From: Paracnuella aquatica
GTDB taxonomy: Bacteria > Bacteroidota > Bacteroidia > Chitinophagales > Chitinophagaceae
NCBI RefSeq assembly: GCF_003332885.2
Contig: NZ_QOWJ01000014.1
Span: 1-64,000 of the forward strand
Reading direction: 5' to 3'
DNA length: 64,000 nt
Shown: piece after piece, positions 46,465 to 54,538 of the stretch
Numbering within the stretch: position 1 is the first letter of the stretch
Layout of the letters: every line of letters begins with the position of its first letter
Notes under the pieces: model-generated
Database searches by the model: none
What the model was told of the DNA's origin: nothing
Seen by the model: only the letters and a program-made list of their open reading frames with translations
Translations under genes and position numbers: made by a program

Positions 46465-47202
46465 ATGCAGTTCTTAAGCGAATTGGGTAAATATTTTCTG
46501 ATGATCGGCGGCATGTTTTCCAGGCCGGAAAACTCCAAGATGTACTGGAAAGAGTTCATGCACCAATGTGCCGAAATAGGCATCGGTTCCCTGCCCATCG
46601 TGGCCATTATTTCTTTTTTCATTGGTGCGGTATCGGCGGTGCAGACTGCTTATCAATTAGTGTCTCCGCTCATTCCCCGCGAGTCCATTTCGCAGATTGT
46701 TCGCGATACGGTAATCCTTGAATTTTCTTCCACGCTGGTTTGTATAGTACTGGCTGGTGTAGTGGGTTCTAAAATTGCCGGCGAGCTAGGTAATATGCGG
46801 GTATCGGAACAAATTGATGCGCTGGAAATTATGGGCGTCAACTCAAAGGCTTACCTCATCATGCCGAAGATATTGGCTGCGTTGGTAGTGATCCCGATGC
46901 TGGTAGTGATTTCGATGGTGCTGGGTATTTATGGCGGCCGTGTTGCCTCAACGATGACCGGCATTGTATCGCCCACCATTTTCGATAAAGGGTTGCTCAG
47001 TGCATTCGTGCCCTTCAATGTATTTTTTGCATTGATCAAAGCATACACGTTTGCCTTTCTAATTTCTAGCATTCCGGCTTATTATGGTTACCATGTAAAA
47101 GGCGGCGCACTGGAAATTGGCCGTGCATCAACCAAGGCTGTGGTGGTAACCTGTATTTCTATATTGCTGGCCGATTATGTGTTGGCAGCGCTGTTGTTGT
47201 AA
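46465..47202 (+). CDS. mlaE: MlaE-type ABC permease (lipid asymmetry transporter)
   Basis: 245 residues with five or six membrane helices. Family segments: IGIGSLPIVAIISFFIGAV near residue 28, LEFSSTLVCIVLAGVVGSKIAGELGNMRVSEQ pattern near 90, IDALEIMGVNS near 122, and AFLISSIPAYYGYHVKGGA near 198. It moves phospholipid between membranes with MlaF and MlaD-like partners. The matching ATPase gene is separated from it by a 304-residue gene. Confidence 0.93.
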   Translation: MQFLSELGKYFLMIGGMFSRPENSKMYWKEFMHQCAEIGIGSLPIVAIISFFIGAVSAVQTAYQLVSPLIPRESISQIVRDTVILEFSSTLVCIVLAGVVGSKIAGELGNMRVSEQIDALEIMGVNSKAYLIMPKILAALVVIPMLVVISMVLGIYGGRVASTMTGIVSPTIFDKGLLSAFVPFNVFFALIKAYTFAFLISSIPAYYGYHVKGGALEIGRASTKAVVVTCISILLADYVLAALLL

Positions 47203-47211
47203 AAGGGTAAG

Positions 47212-48126
47212 ATGAGTAGTCGACAAGCTATAAGTTTTGGATTTTTCGTTTTCCTGTTGCTGGGCCTCACGAACATTTATATTTTCTGGAAGCGAGATAA
47301 CTTCCAATATATACCAAAGGCAACGGATCAGAATTTATACGTTCCGGCCTCCGAGATATCTACGAATCCATTAACCATTTATGCTGACGATGAACTGGTT
47401 TGGGCAAAAAATAAAAGCAAAGAGTTCGTAAAGCCGAACATGAGTAGCTCAGAAAAAGTGAAGGCCATTTCTCTTTTCCTGCTCAACCAATTTCACGACC
47501 AACGTGGAATACCGCCGCCAAACCTAATGCACGTTTCTGCACGAGCAACTTATGATGCGCTAAATCGGTCGAAGAAAAATCAAGTTTGGTGTGGCCATTT
47601 TGGTCACTTAATGCTTTTGTTTACCCATGTGAACGGCATTAAGGGCAGATACATTGAAGTTTTCAATCCCGGCAACCATCATGTTTTTAATGAATTTTAC
47701 ATTCCAGAGTGGGGACAGTGGGTAATGACCGATATGTATAACGACATAGTGTTTGCTAAAAACATGGAGGGGACGTATTTAAATGCGCAAACATTTCGAC
47801 ATGCAGTAAATAGTCCTCGTGGAATTGCAGTTTTGAAGTTCAGTCAAAAGAATTTAGTAGACACCATTTTAGATAAATTAGCTGAACCAATCGTCAGTTA
47901 TCACACTAAGGCCAACCCCTATTATTATTATACAACAACAAATCTGGACCAAGTTTACACGTTTACAAATAAGCTCAAAAGGCATTTTGGATTTAGTCCT
48001 TGGTATTATATTTATAATGATAATCCGAACTCCAATGCTAAGCATTACATGAAAATATTCTTGTTTATCAGTTGGTTGTTTTTAGGAATTTGGCTCATTA
48101 TTGAGCGCTTTAAAACAAAAGCATGA
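47212..48126 (+). CDS. Membrane-anchored transglutaminase-like protein within Mla locus
   Basis: 304 residues with one transmembrane helix at each end (about 8-26 and 281-299). The middle carries a possible papain/transglutaminase triad: C127 in VWCGHFGHLM, H157 in GNHHVFNEFY, D174 in WVMTDMYND, with the usual spacing. It could be a protease, an amidase or a non-catalytic fold. Base composition is clearly more AT-rich than its neighbours. It lies 9 bases after mlaE and its stop overlaps the mlaF ATG (ATGA), so it is in the operon. Other identities are possible; no close family was recognised. Confidence 0.7.
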   Translation: MSSRQAISFGFFVFLLLGLTNIYIFWKRDNFQYIPKATDQNLYVPASEISTNPLTIYADDELVWAKNKSKEFVKPNMSSSEKVKAISLFLLNQFHDQRGIPPPNLMHVSARATYDALNRSKKNQVWCGHFGHLMLLFTHVNGIKGRYIEVFNPGNHHVFNEFYIPEWGQWVMTDMYNDIVFAKNMEGTYLNAQTFRHAVNSPRGIAVLKFSQKNLVDTILDKLAEPIVSYHTKANPYYYYTTTNLDQVYTFTNKLKRHFGFSPWYYIYNDNPNSNAKHYMKIFLFISWLFLGIWLIIERFKTKA

Positions 48127-48971
48127 TTGAAGTACAAGACCTACGCAAAGGATTCGACGGAAAAGCGGTGCTGAAGGGTGTTACAGTAAACATGAACCCC
48201 GGCATGTGCAACCTGATCATTGGGTCGAGCGGCAGTGGCAAAACGGTATTTATGAAATGCCTGGTGGGTCTTTTTCGTCCCGACAGTGGGCATATTCTGT
48301 ACGGCGGCAGGGACTTTACCGAAATGTCGGTGGAAGACAAAAAAGAGATTCGTAAAGAGATCGGCATGCTGTTCCAGGGGTCTGCGCTTTTTTCGTCGAT
48401 GAACGTGGAAGATAATGTGATCTTTCCGCTGGACATGTTTACCAACTGGAGCCGCAAGAAAAAAATGGAGCGGGTAAACGAAGTACTGGAACGGGTAAAC
48501 CTGACCGGCAGTAACAAGAAATTTCCCGGCGAACTGAGTGGTGGTATGATGAAGCGAGTGGGCATTGCCAGGGCCATTGTACTCAACCCAAAATACCTGT
48601 TTGTGGATGAGCCTAACTCCGGTCTTGATCCGCAAACATCTGGCCTTATCGACCAATTGATCAGGGAGATCACAGTAGAATTTGGGATTACCACGGTCAT
48701 CAACACCCACGATATGAACTCGGTGATGGAGATCGGCGATCATATCATTTACATGTACCAGGGGGAACGCGAATGGGAAGGCAACAGCAAGGACATCATC
48801 TTTAGTAAAAATGAACGGCTAAACGATTTCATTTTTGCATCCGACTTTTTGAAAGATGCCAAAGACATGCGCATGCTGGAAGAAACTGGCCACATCCCGC
48901 AATCGGAAGACCGCAACATCGAAGAAATGATCCGCAACGCCAACGAGCCGTTGATACCACCGAGTGAATGA
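48123..48971 (+). CDS. mlaF: MlaF-type ABC ATPase
   Basis: 282 residues. Walker A IIGSSGSGKTVFMK near residue 35, signature ELSGGMMKRVGIARA near 139, Walker B YLFVDEPNSGLDP near 159, and the switch histidine in TVINTHDMNSV near 195. MlaF group features include the GMLFQGSALFSSMNV segment near 82. The last ~35 residues form an acidic tail beyond the typical length. Works with the MlaE permease at 46465; MlaD and other parts are not in the window. Confidence 0.92.
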   Translation: MIEVQDLRKGFDGKAVLKGVTVNMNPGMCNLIIGSSGSGKTVFMKCLVGLFRPDSGHILYGGRDFTEMSVEDKKEIRKEIGMLFQGSALFSSMNVEDNVIFPLDMFTNWSRKKKMERVNEVLERVNLTGSNKKFPGELSGGMMKRVGIARAIVLNPKYLFVDEPNSGLDPQTSGLIDQLIREITVEFGITTVINTHDMNSVMEIGDHIIYMYQGEREWEGNSKDIIFSKNERLNDFIFASDFLKDAKDMRMLEETGHIPQSEDRNIEEMIRNANEPLIPPSE

Positions 48972-48974
48972 GCG

Positions 48975-49012
48975 GATTTTCGATTTCGGATTGCGGATTT
49001 CGGAATGAAGCA
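48975..49012. repeat. Short-word repeat (word GATTTCGG)
   Basis: GGATTTTCGATTTCGGATTG then CGGATTTCGG: three copies of the same word directly after mlaF, without a matching inverted arm nearby. Confidence 0.5.
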
Positions 49013-49052
49013 GCCGGCATAGCCTCTTTACTATTGCCCTATTTATATTTTA

Positions 49053-49242
49053 CGGAGCCACTTTGCGCCGTCATTGTGAGGCGCCATAGTGGCTCCGTTT
49101 CTTTTTAGACTTATACACCGAAGCAATCTCCTTTTTCCAACATGAATTGATACCTCCTATAGCCCTTTCTAAATCGACGGAGATTGCTTCGGCGCAAAAC
49201 ATTTACCAAAACACAATCGATCCGCTGCGCCTCGCAATGACG
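49053..49242. repeat. Nested palindromic element (MITE-like) with terminator
   Basis: Outer inverted arms CGTCATTGTGAGGCGC (49069-49084) and GCGCCTCGCAATGACG (49227-49242); inner arms CGAAGCAATCTCC (49119-49131) and GGAGATTGCTTCG (49179-49191). The left outer arm sits in the loop of a further hairpin, ACGGAGCCACT / AGTGGCTCCGT (49052-49096), followed by TTTCTTTTT, which acts as terminator after mlaF. No coding capacity. The phrase around GATTGCTTCG...CGCAATGACGG resembles small dispersed repeats common in this phylum, as I recall. Confidence 0.75.
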
Positions 49243-49274
49243 GGCGGACGCAAAAGGCATTCATCGAAATCATA

Positions 49275-49345
49275 GAAACTATCAACTACTAACTGCAAAC
49301 TACAGACTGTCAACTCCAAACTCCCAACTGCCAACTATCCTCCCC
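49275..49345. repeat. Short-word direct repeats (word AACTRCMAACT)
   Basis: A run of related words (CAACTACTAACTGCAAACT, CAACTCCAAACTCCCAACT, GCCAACTATC) precedes the sucC promoter. No inverted arm found. Confidence 0.55.
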
Positions 49346-49364
49346 CATCTATCATCTATCATCT

Positions 49365-49372
49365 TATATTTG
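49365..49372 (+). promoter_or_regulatory. Probable -7 box of sucC
   Basis: TATATTTG 17 bases upstream of the sucC ATG. A -33 TTTG is not seen; spacing region is TC-rich. Confidence 0.45.
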
Positions 49373-49389
49373 CCCAAACTTTTTTGAGA

Positions 49390-50607
49390 ATGAACTTGCA
49401 CGAATACCAGGCAAAAGAACTGTTGAAGAAATACAACGTTCCGGTGCAGGAAGGCTTTGCCGCCAGCACACCCCACGAAGCGGAAGAAGCCTACCGCCAG
49501 ATCAAAACCCAGTACGGCTCTTCGTTTGCCGTAATTAAAGCGCAAATCCATGCGGGTGGCCGCGGTAAGGGTAAGATCCGCGAAAATGGCATCAACGGCG
49601 TAAAGGTGGTTAAGTCGCTCGACGAAGTAACCGAGGTTTCGCAGAAACTGATCGGCGGCACCCTGGTAACCATCCAAACCGGTGAAGCCGGCAAGGTGGT
49701 GAATAAAATTTTGGTTGCGCAGGACATGTATTACGACGGTCCCAGCGAACGCAAAGAGTTTTACCTCTCTATTTTGCTCGACCGCGCCAAAGGGCAAAAC
49801 GTAATCATGTACAGCACCGAAGGCGGCATGGACATAGAGGAAGTAGCACACAACACACCGGAAAAAATCTTCAAAGAGTGGGTACACCCCGGAGGTGGCC
49901 TGCAGGGTTTCCAGGCACGCAAAATTGCCTTCAACTTCGGCCTGAAAGGCGATGCCTTTAAGAACATGGTGAAGTTTGTAACCAACCTGTACAATGCATA
50001 CGTTGGCCTCGATTGCGCCATGCTTGAGATCAACCCGCTGTTCAAAGCTGCTGATGATAAGATCGTAGCGGTGGACTGCAAGATGAACCTCGACGACAAC
50101 GCACTGATGCGCCACCCCGATCTGGCCAACCTGCGTGATATTTCGGAAGAAGATCCAACCGAAGTTGAAGCCGGCAAATACAACCTCAATTTTGTAAAAC
50201 TTGATGGCAACGTAGGTTGCATGGTGAACGGTGCCGGTTTGGCCATGGCCACTATGGACATGATCAAACTGAGTGGTGGCGAGCCTGCCAACTTCCTGGA
50301 CGTAGGCGGCACAGCGAATGCACAAACCGTTGAAGCTGGTTTTCGCATCATCATGAAGGATCCTAAAGTAAAGGCCATCCTCATCAACATTTTTGGTGGC
50401 ATTGTACGCTGCGACCGTGTAGCGCAAGGTGTGATTGATGCTTACCAAAACATGGGCAATATTGAAATTCCCATCATTGTGCGCCTGCAGGGCACCAATG
50501 CAGAGGAAGCCAAAAAACTGATTGACGAAAGCGGACTGAAAGTTCAATCAGCCATCCATCTGTCAGAAGCAGCAGGGCTGGTGAACCAGGCACTGGCTAC
50601 CGCTTAA
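49390..50607 (+). CDS. sucC: Succinate-CoA ligase, beta subunit (ADP-forming)
   Basis: 405 residues from the ATG at 49390; a TTG two codons earlier is not needed. Makes ATP from succinyl-CoA in the citric acid cycle with SucD. ATP-grasp domain: [15 protein letters not shown] at the start, [11 protein letters not shown] near residue 52, EINPLF near 213, and the CoA-ligase half with [11 protein letters not shown] near 277 and [13 protein letters not shown] near 337. sucD is not next to it. Terminator at 50628 closes the gene. Confidence 0.97.
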   Translation: MNLHEYQAKELLKKYNVPVQEGFAASTPHEAEEAYRQIKTQYGSSFAVIKAQIHAGGRGKGKIRENGINGVKVVKSLDEVTEVSQKLIGGTLVTIQTGEAGKVVNKILVAQDMYYDGPSERKEFYLSILLDRAKGQNVIMYSTEGGMDIEEVAHNTPEKIFKEWVHPGGGLQGFQARKIAFNFGLKGDAFKNMVKFVTNLYNAYVGLDCAMLEINPLFKAADDKIVAVDCKMNLDDNALMRHPDLANLRDISEEDPTEVEAGKYNLNFVKLDGNVGCMVNGAGLAMATMDMIKLSGGEPANFLDVGGTANAQTVEAGFRIIMKDPKVKAILINIFGGIVRCDRVAQGVIDAYQNMGNIEIPIIVRLQGTNAEEAKKLIDESGLKVQSAIHLSEAAGLVNQALATA

Positions 50608-50627
50608 TCATACTTTTTGCTTTAACT

Positions 50628-50656
50628 AAAAAAGCCACCGTTTTGGTGGCTTTTTT
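50628..50656 (+). terminator. Terminator after sucC
   Basis: AAAAAAGCCACCG paired with the GGTGGCTTTTTT arm, 20 bases after the stop; works in both directions. Confidence 0.85.
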
Positions 50657-51152
50657 ATTGTACATATTGGTAAATGCACAAGCGTGATGCGACATACGGA
50701 TTTGCATTTTGCAAACAAACACAAACCGACTGGCTGAAGCGTGGTGTATTGAATGCACCTCAAATGGAACCGCATTTTATGTCCGCGCAAATGGAATGCT
50801 AACGCGGCACAACTGAATGATTTAAGACAATGGGACGACCTATATAAAACAGAACTCCCCGCAAAAGCGGGGAGTAATTTTTTCAGGCGCTGACGGTTTA
50901 ACTTTTTCACAAGGTATCGGCCTGTTCAGTCTTTCAGTGGATTTGGAAATTAACGGTTTGTTCTTTTGGATTGTCGGACGCTAATCTTTCTTTGGATTTG
51001 GATATTTGATGGATCAAAGATGCAGCACAATAAAGTCGCAAAAAAGAAATTGCGTGTCTCATTTACACTTTTACGGTTTATACCTCAACTTCTCTAAGAC
51101 AAAACACCTATAACAAATATCATTATTTTTAATAATTAACCCGAAATACGCA
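50657..51152. other. Long non-coding gap with an orphan hairpin
   Basis: No convincing gene in about 500 bases. A 46-codon frame (ATG near 50753, ending near 50893) exists but reads through the hairpin and looks random. The strand between the two terminators has no clear promoter. The only structure is the hairpin at 50854-50875. The stretch beyond 50890 is AT-rich with no motif. Confidence 0.5.
50854..50887 (+). terminator. Orphan terminator-like hairpin
   Basis: ACTCCCCGC, loop AAAA, GCGGGGAGT, then AATTTTTT. It has the form of an intrinsic terminator for a rightward transcript, but no gene ends upstream between 50657 and 50853; it may close a small RNA. Confidence 0.6.
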
Positions 51153-51185
51153 TTTGGTCTGTATTTACGGGCCACCTTACATTTG
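51153..51185 (+). promoter_or_regulatory. Promoter of the GNAT acetyltransferase gene
   Basis: TTTG (51153-51156), 21-base spacer, TACATTTG (51178-51185): full consensus. The ATG begins 4 bases after the -7 box, so the transcript is expected to be leaderless or nearly so. Confidence 0.7.
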
Positions 51186-51189
51186 CCCC

Positions 51190-51687
51190 ATGACGCAGGC
51201 AGCGAATACCGTAACCATTAGAAACATTGAACCACAGGACAATGAGCCACTGGCAAAGATCATCCGCTCAGCGCTGGAGGAGTTTGGCGCCAACAAACCC
51301 GGCACCGTTTATTTCGATCCCACTACTGATGCATTATACCAATTGTTCCAAACACCGCGGTCGCAATACTTTGTAGCCGAAAATGAAAAAGGTCTCTTAG
51401 GCGGTGGCGGCATCTACCCCACCGATGGCCTGCCAGCCGATACCTGCGAATTGGTGAAAATGTACCTGCGCCCCGAAGCTCGTGGACTGGGCCTAGGCCG
51501 CCAATTGATTGAACAATGCATGGAAGCAGCACGTGCAGCAGGCTTTAGCAAAATGTATTTGGAAACGATGCCCGAACTGCGCAATGCATTAGTAGCATAC
51601 GAAAAATTAGGCTTCAAATACCTCGATAGACCAATAGGCAACTCCGGCCATTTTGGTTGCGGCTTGTGGATGTTGGTTCAATTATAA
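51190..51687 (+). CDS. GNAT family N-acetyltransferase
   Basis: 165 residues from the ATG at 51190; an upstream TTG frame extends into the promoter and is rejected. The acetyl-CoA motif A is ELVKMYLRPEARGLGLGRQLIE (residues ~88-109, with R-G-L-G-L-G-R) and motif B is YEKLGFKYLDRP near 139. Substrate unknown. No neighbour in the same operon. Confidence 0.9.
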   Translation: MTQAANTVTIRNIEPQDNEPLAKIIRSALEEFGANKPGTVYFDPTTDALYQLFQTPRSQYFVAENEKGLLGGGGIYPTDGLPADTCELVKMYLRPEARGLGLGRQLIEQCMEAARAAGFSKMYLETMPELRNALVAYEKLGFKYLDRPIGNSGHFGCGLWMLVQL

Positions 51688-52078
51688 AACATCGAACATC
51701 CATTTACTCTTGCGGCATTTTTTGTTGCTAATCGATTGCAGCAAGCAAATTTATATTGTACATAAAACAGCCTTTTTTTCACTTGTAACATTCCATTAGT
51801 TAGTGCGCCATACTTGTATGGGACCGAAAACAACTTCCCCTAAAATTTTATTTAGCAACGATTTACATTCTTCCACGGTCACCCAAAGAAATCGAAAGAA
51901 ATACAATCTTTTCGTTGAATAATCTACACCAAATTCATACACAAATACATACTTTATAACGCTTACTGTTAAACGAAAAACGCGTTTTCATTTTTGCTTT
52001 TTCAACAAAGCAGCCGGATGTTTTTCTTAACAACGAACTAACGGATTCATTAATTAAATTGCTGCTTTAACCGCATAG

Positions 52079-53224
52079 ATGATAACACCAACAGTACCTG
52101 CCAGTGAAGAGCGCAGGCTGCACGATCTATATTCCTATGAAATCCTGGATACTTTTTCCGAAACGGGTTTCGATGAATTGGTTGAACTGGCCTCACAGAT
52201 CTGCAACTGCCCCGTGTCGCTGATTACTTTTATCGATAAAGACCGCCAATGGTATAAAGCCAAGAAAGGCGTGGATGGCACCGAAAGTCCGCGTGACATT
52301 GCTTTTTGCTCGCATGCCATTTTACAGGATGATGTTTTTACCATCAACGATACTATCAGCGATGATCGGTTTGCACAAAACCCATTTGTAACCGGCGGGT
52401 TAAAAGTGCGGTTTTATGCAGGTGCGCCCATCGTATCGGCTGCAGGCAATAAGCTGGGAACGATTTGCCTTATTGATAGCCATCCGCGGCAGCTAACCAC
52501 CGATCAAAAAAAGCTTTTGAGCCTGTTGGCAAAACAAGCGTCGCGGTTGTTGGAAACACACAAGAAAAATAAACTGGTGCAACAACAGGCCGAAGAACTG
52601 GTGGCGTTAAAAACAACTGCCTTCCGCAAACTGATGCAGGAACATGCGCAATCGAACGGGCAAATCTCTTACAACCTGCATGAAGAAATCGGGCAAACGC
52701 TGGCATCGAGCATCATGTACCTGCGCTGTGTGGAAACCCAGCAACCGGTTCCATCGCCCATGCTGGCAACAGCCATCGCTCAACTGGAAAAATCGCTTAC
52801 TGATGTACGTAAGCTTTCCTACGACATTACCCCGCCTACGCTTCAACATTTGCAGGTGAAAGACCTGTTGCAGGACTTTCTGCAACGTGTTCACAACACC
52901 TATGCGTTCAACATTAGCTTTAAGGCTGTTGGCGCCAATCGCGATACAGACACTGATATTACCGTATTGGTGATCCGCGTATTGAAGCAATGGCTACAGG
53001 TGCTGGCGCAAAAATCCAACGCCACAGAGGTTGTTATTTCACTCGAACAAAAAAATGTACTGGAGCTTTCCGTAAGCGACAACGGCGATGCATTTGACGC
53101 AGCACAAAGAGCCGTTGTGTTGAGCCAAAATATGTTAGCAGAAAAGGTCAGCGCCTACAATGGAAAATTATACCTGGCGGCAGGCAATGAGCCACCACAA
53201 TTACATATAACGTTCGAAGAATAG
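52079..53224 (+). CDS. GAF-domain protein with decayed histidine kinase region
   Basis: 381 residues, cytoplasmic. GAF domain at residues ~20-170 (CPVSLITFIDKDRQWYKA, AGAPIVSAAGNKLGTICLID). Then a HisKA_3 helix with the phosphoacceptor pattern YNLHEEIGQTLASSI (H201). The ATPase region keeps SVSDNGDAFD (D-x-G) but lacks the N-box: LVIRVLKQWLQVLAQKSNAT stands where an N..KH pattern is expected, and no G2 box is seen. It could be a sensor whose ATPase no longer works. The 391 bases upstream (51688-52078) are AT-rich with no second gene. Confidence 0.8.
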   Translation: MITPTVPASEERRLHDLYSYEILDTFSETGFDELVELASQICNCPVSLITFIDKDRQWYKAKKGVDGTESPRDIAFCSHAILQDDVFTINDTISDDRFAQNPFVTGGLKVRFYAGAPIVSAAGNKLGTICLIDSHPRQLTTDQKKLLSLLAKQASRLLETHKKNKLVQQQAEELVALKTTAFRKLMQEHAQSNGQISYNLHEEIGQTLASSIMYLRCVETQQPVPSPMLATAIAQLEKSLTDVRKLSYDITPPTLQHLQVKDLLQDFLQRVHNTYAFNISFKAVGANRDTDTDITVLVIRVLKQWLQVLAQKSNATEVVISLEQKNVLELSVSDNGDAFDAAQRAVVLSQNMLAEKVSAYNGKLYLAAGNEPPQLHITFEE

Positions 53225-53276
53225 AATTGCATCCATATTCATTGATGCGATGCGGCCCTGTTTGTAGTTAACTGCA

Positions 53277-53909
53277 TCAATTGGCCGTTTCATCCACCAG
53301 TTTTACTTCATACACCGGGCTGAACAGGTACAATCTTTTGGTTGCTATTTCTTCGCACTTAAAGCGCTTCCGCATTTTGACGCCTTTTCTAAAAACGCGG
53401 CCATCGCTTGTTTGAAACAAGGCGCCCAAGGCCACCGTTTCTACAAACACAACACCATCCGGCTTTTTATCGTATCCACGCAGCACCCGCAGCAGCACTT
53501 CATCGGCACAGGAGGAAGCCGCCGGGTTGTGCAGTGACCGCAACAGTGCGGCTTTTATATCCGCCGGAAAAATATCGTGCTGTATGAATTGCTCCAGCAA
53601 TTTACCAAACGTAGTCTTCCATTCGCGGCCATGTGCCTGCACCCTGCCGCCCCATTCCTCAAAGGTCAGCAAGTGCGCCAGTTCGTGTAATAAAGTGATG
53701 AGGAACGCATACTGGTTCAGGTTACCATTTACCGAAATACGGTGTGCCTCGGTGCGGGTTCGGTGGCGGTAATCGCCCAATATCGTTTTTCGTTCACGCG
53801 CCACCGTTAGGTGCACCTTGTAATGATGCAGGTAGTGCAGCACCGGCTCCAGGGTTTGCGGCGGCAAAAACTGCTGCAATGCATGTAGCGGCGCTTCCTT
53901 TTTAGCCAT
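53277..53909 (-). CDS. SprT-like zinc metalloprotease-fold protein
   Basis: 210 residues. SprT domain: ISVNGNLNQYAF near residue 58 and the zinc site LLHELAHLLTFEEWGG near 73, with a third ligand in VQAHGREWKTTF near residue 90. The C-terminal third has VFRKGVKMRKRFKCEEI, a short beta hairpin with one cysteine instead of the usual zinc ribbon. Last gene of a run of four overlapping genes; 8 bases overlap the gene before it. Confidence 0.85.
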   Translation of the reverse strand: MAKKEAPLHALQQFLPPQTLEPVLHYLHHYKVHLTVARERKTILGDYRHRTRTEAHRISVNGNLNQYAFLITLLHELAHLLTFEEWGGRVQAHGREWKTTFGKLLEQFIQHDIFPADIKAALLRSLHNPAASSCADEVLLRVLRGYDKKPDGVVFVETVALGALFQTSDGRVFRKGVKMRKRFKCEEIATKRLYLFSPVYEVKLVDETAN

Positions 53910-54306
53910 TGTTCTTATTGTTGCGCAGCATACGCATCAGCACCGACACTTCCAGAAACGTATACACCAGGTACAATCCCATCACGGTAAACAGCGCAGG
54001 CTTATTCAGGTCTTGCTTGTACGAAGCAATATAAACTACCGCCGCAATCATACAGGCAAACAGCTTAATCAAAATGCTGGTGTACACACTGCGAACAAAG
54101 CGGTGCGGGTTCGGATTGGCCAAGCCACGTTTGGCCATCAGAAACGAAAACAGCGTGATCAGGAACAAGAGCAGGTTGCCGGCAATAAGCACGCCCTGGT
54201 CGGCGCCCCAGCCCTCCAGCCAGCCGCGGCCTGCGACAAACAAGGCATTTAAAATAATAAAAAGCAATACTACCGGTGCAAAATCCCGCATCCTGCTACG
54301 CATCAT
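53902..54306 (-). CDS. Small four-helix membrane protein
   Basis: 134 residues with four transmembrane helices (about residues 10-30, 38-60, 80-98, 104-124). The position between AtpZ and SprT genes and the helix pattern fit a Bacteroidota protein found next to AtpZ/AtpI genes, perhaps an AtpI-like assembly factor. Direct evidence is lacking. It overlaps the AtpZ gene by 11 bases and SprT by 8, so all three are coupled. A second ATG one codon on is possible. Confidence 0.65.
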   Translation of the reverse strand: MMRSRMRDFAPVVLLFIILNALFVAGRGWLEGWGADQGVLIAGNLLLFLITLFSFLMAKRGLANPNPHRFVRSVYTSILIKLFACMIAAVVYIASYKQDLNKPALFTVMGLYLVYTFLEVSVLMRMLRNNKNNG

Positions 54307-54538
54307 CCTGTTTCTTTTTGGAGGTCTCCTGAATGAGTTTATAAATCAGCAGGCAAAGTACTACAAAAGGCAATACCCAAACCAGTACCGGGAACGACAT
54401 ACCCAGCCAGCCGTCGGCTTTGTAGCCCAGCCACACGGCCACACCCAGGGATACTGCCAACTGCGATGCCAGCCCGGCGTAGCGCATCAAATCTTTGTTG
54501 TTGCTATTTTGCTTTGGCAAGGGGCTTTTCGTTTTCAT
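54296..54538 (-). CDS. atpZ: AtpZ/AtpI-family protein
   Basis: 80 residues with two membrane helices. The pattern MRYAGLASQLAVSLGVAVWLGYKAD with DGWLG is the AtpZ/AtpI signature. These proteins help assemble or gate the Fo ring and magnesium supply to F1Fo ATP synthase. The start at 54538 overlaps the bactofilin gene by 35 bases. No Fo gene follows in this window. Confidence 0.82.
   Translation of the reverse strand: MKTKSPLPKQNSNNKDLMRYAGLASQLAVSLGVAVWLGYKADGWLGMSFPVLVWVLPFVVLCLLIYKLIQETSKKKQDDA

Noticed and set aside
48110-48706. 198-codon frame opposite mlaF
   Set aside because: It lies opposite a gene with intact Walker and signature motifs and shows no family similarity.
49300-50547. 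415-codon frame opposite sucC
   Set aside because: sucC is certain from its ATP-grasp and CoA-ligase motifs; the opposite frame has no start context or motif.
50657-50893. 46-codon plus-strand frame beginning near 50753
   Set aside because: It passes through the orphan hairpin and has no recognisable feature; kept as unlikely.
50626-50910. 94-codon frame on the minus strand after sucC
   Set aside because: It runs through both terminator hairpins, has no ribosome binding site or family similarity, and its composition looks non-coding.
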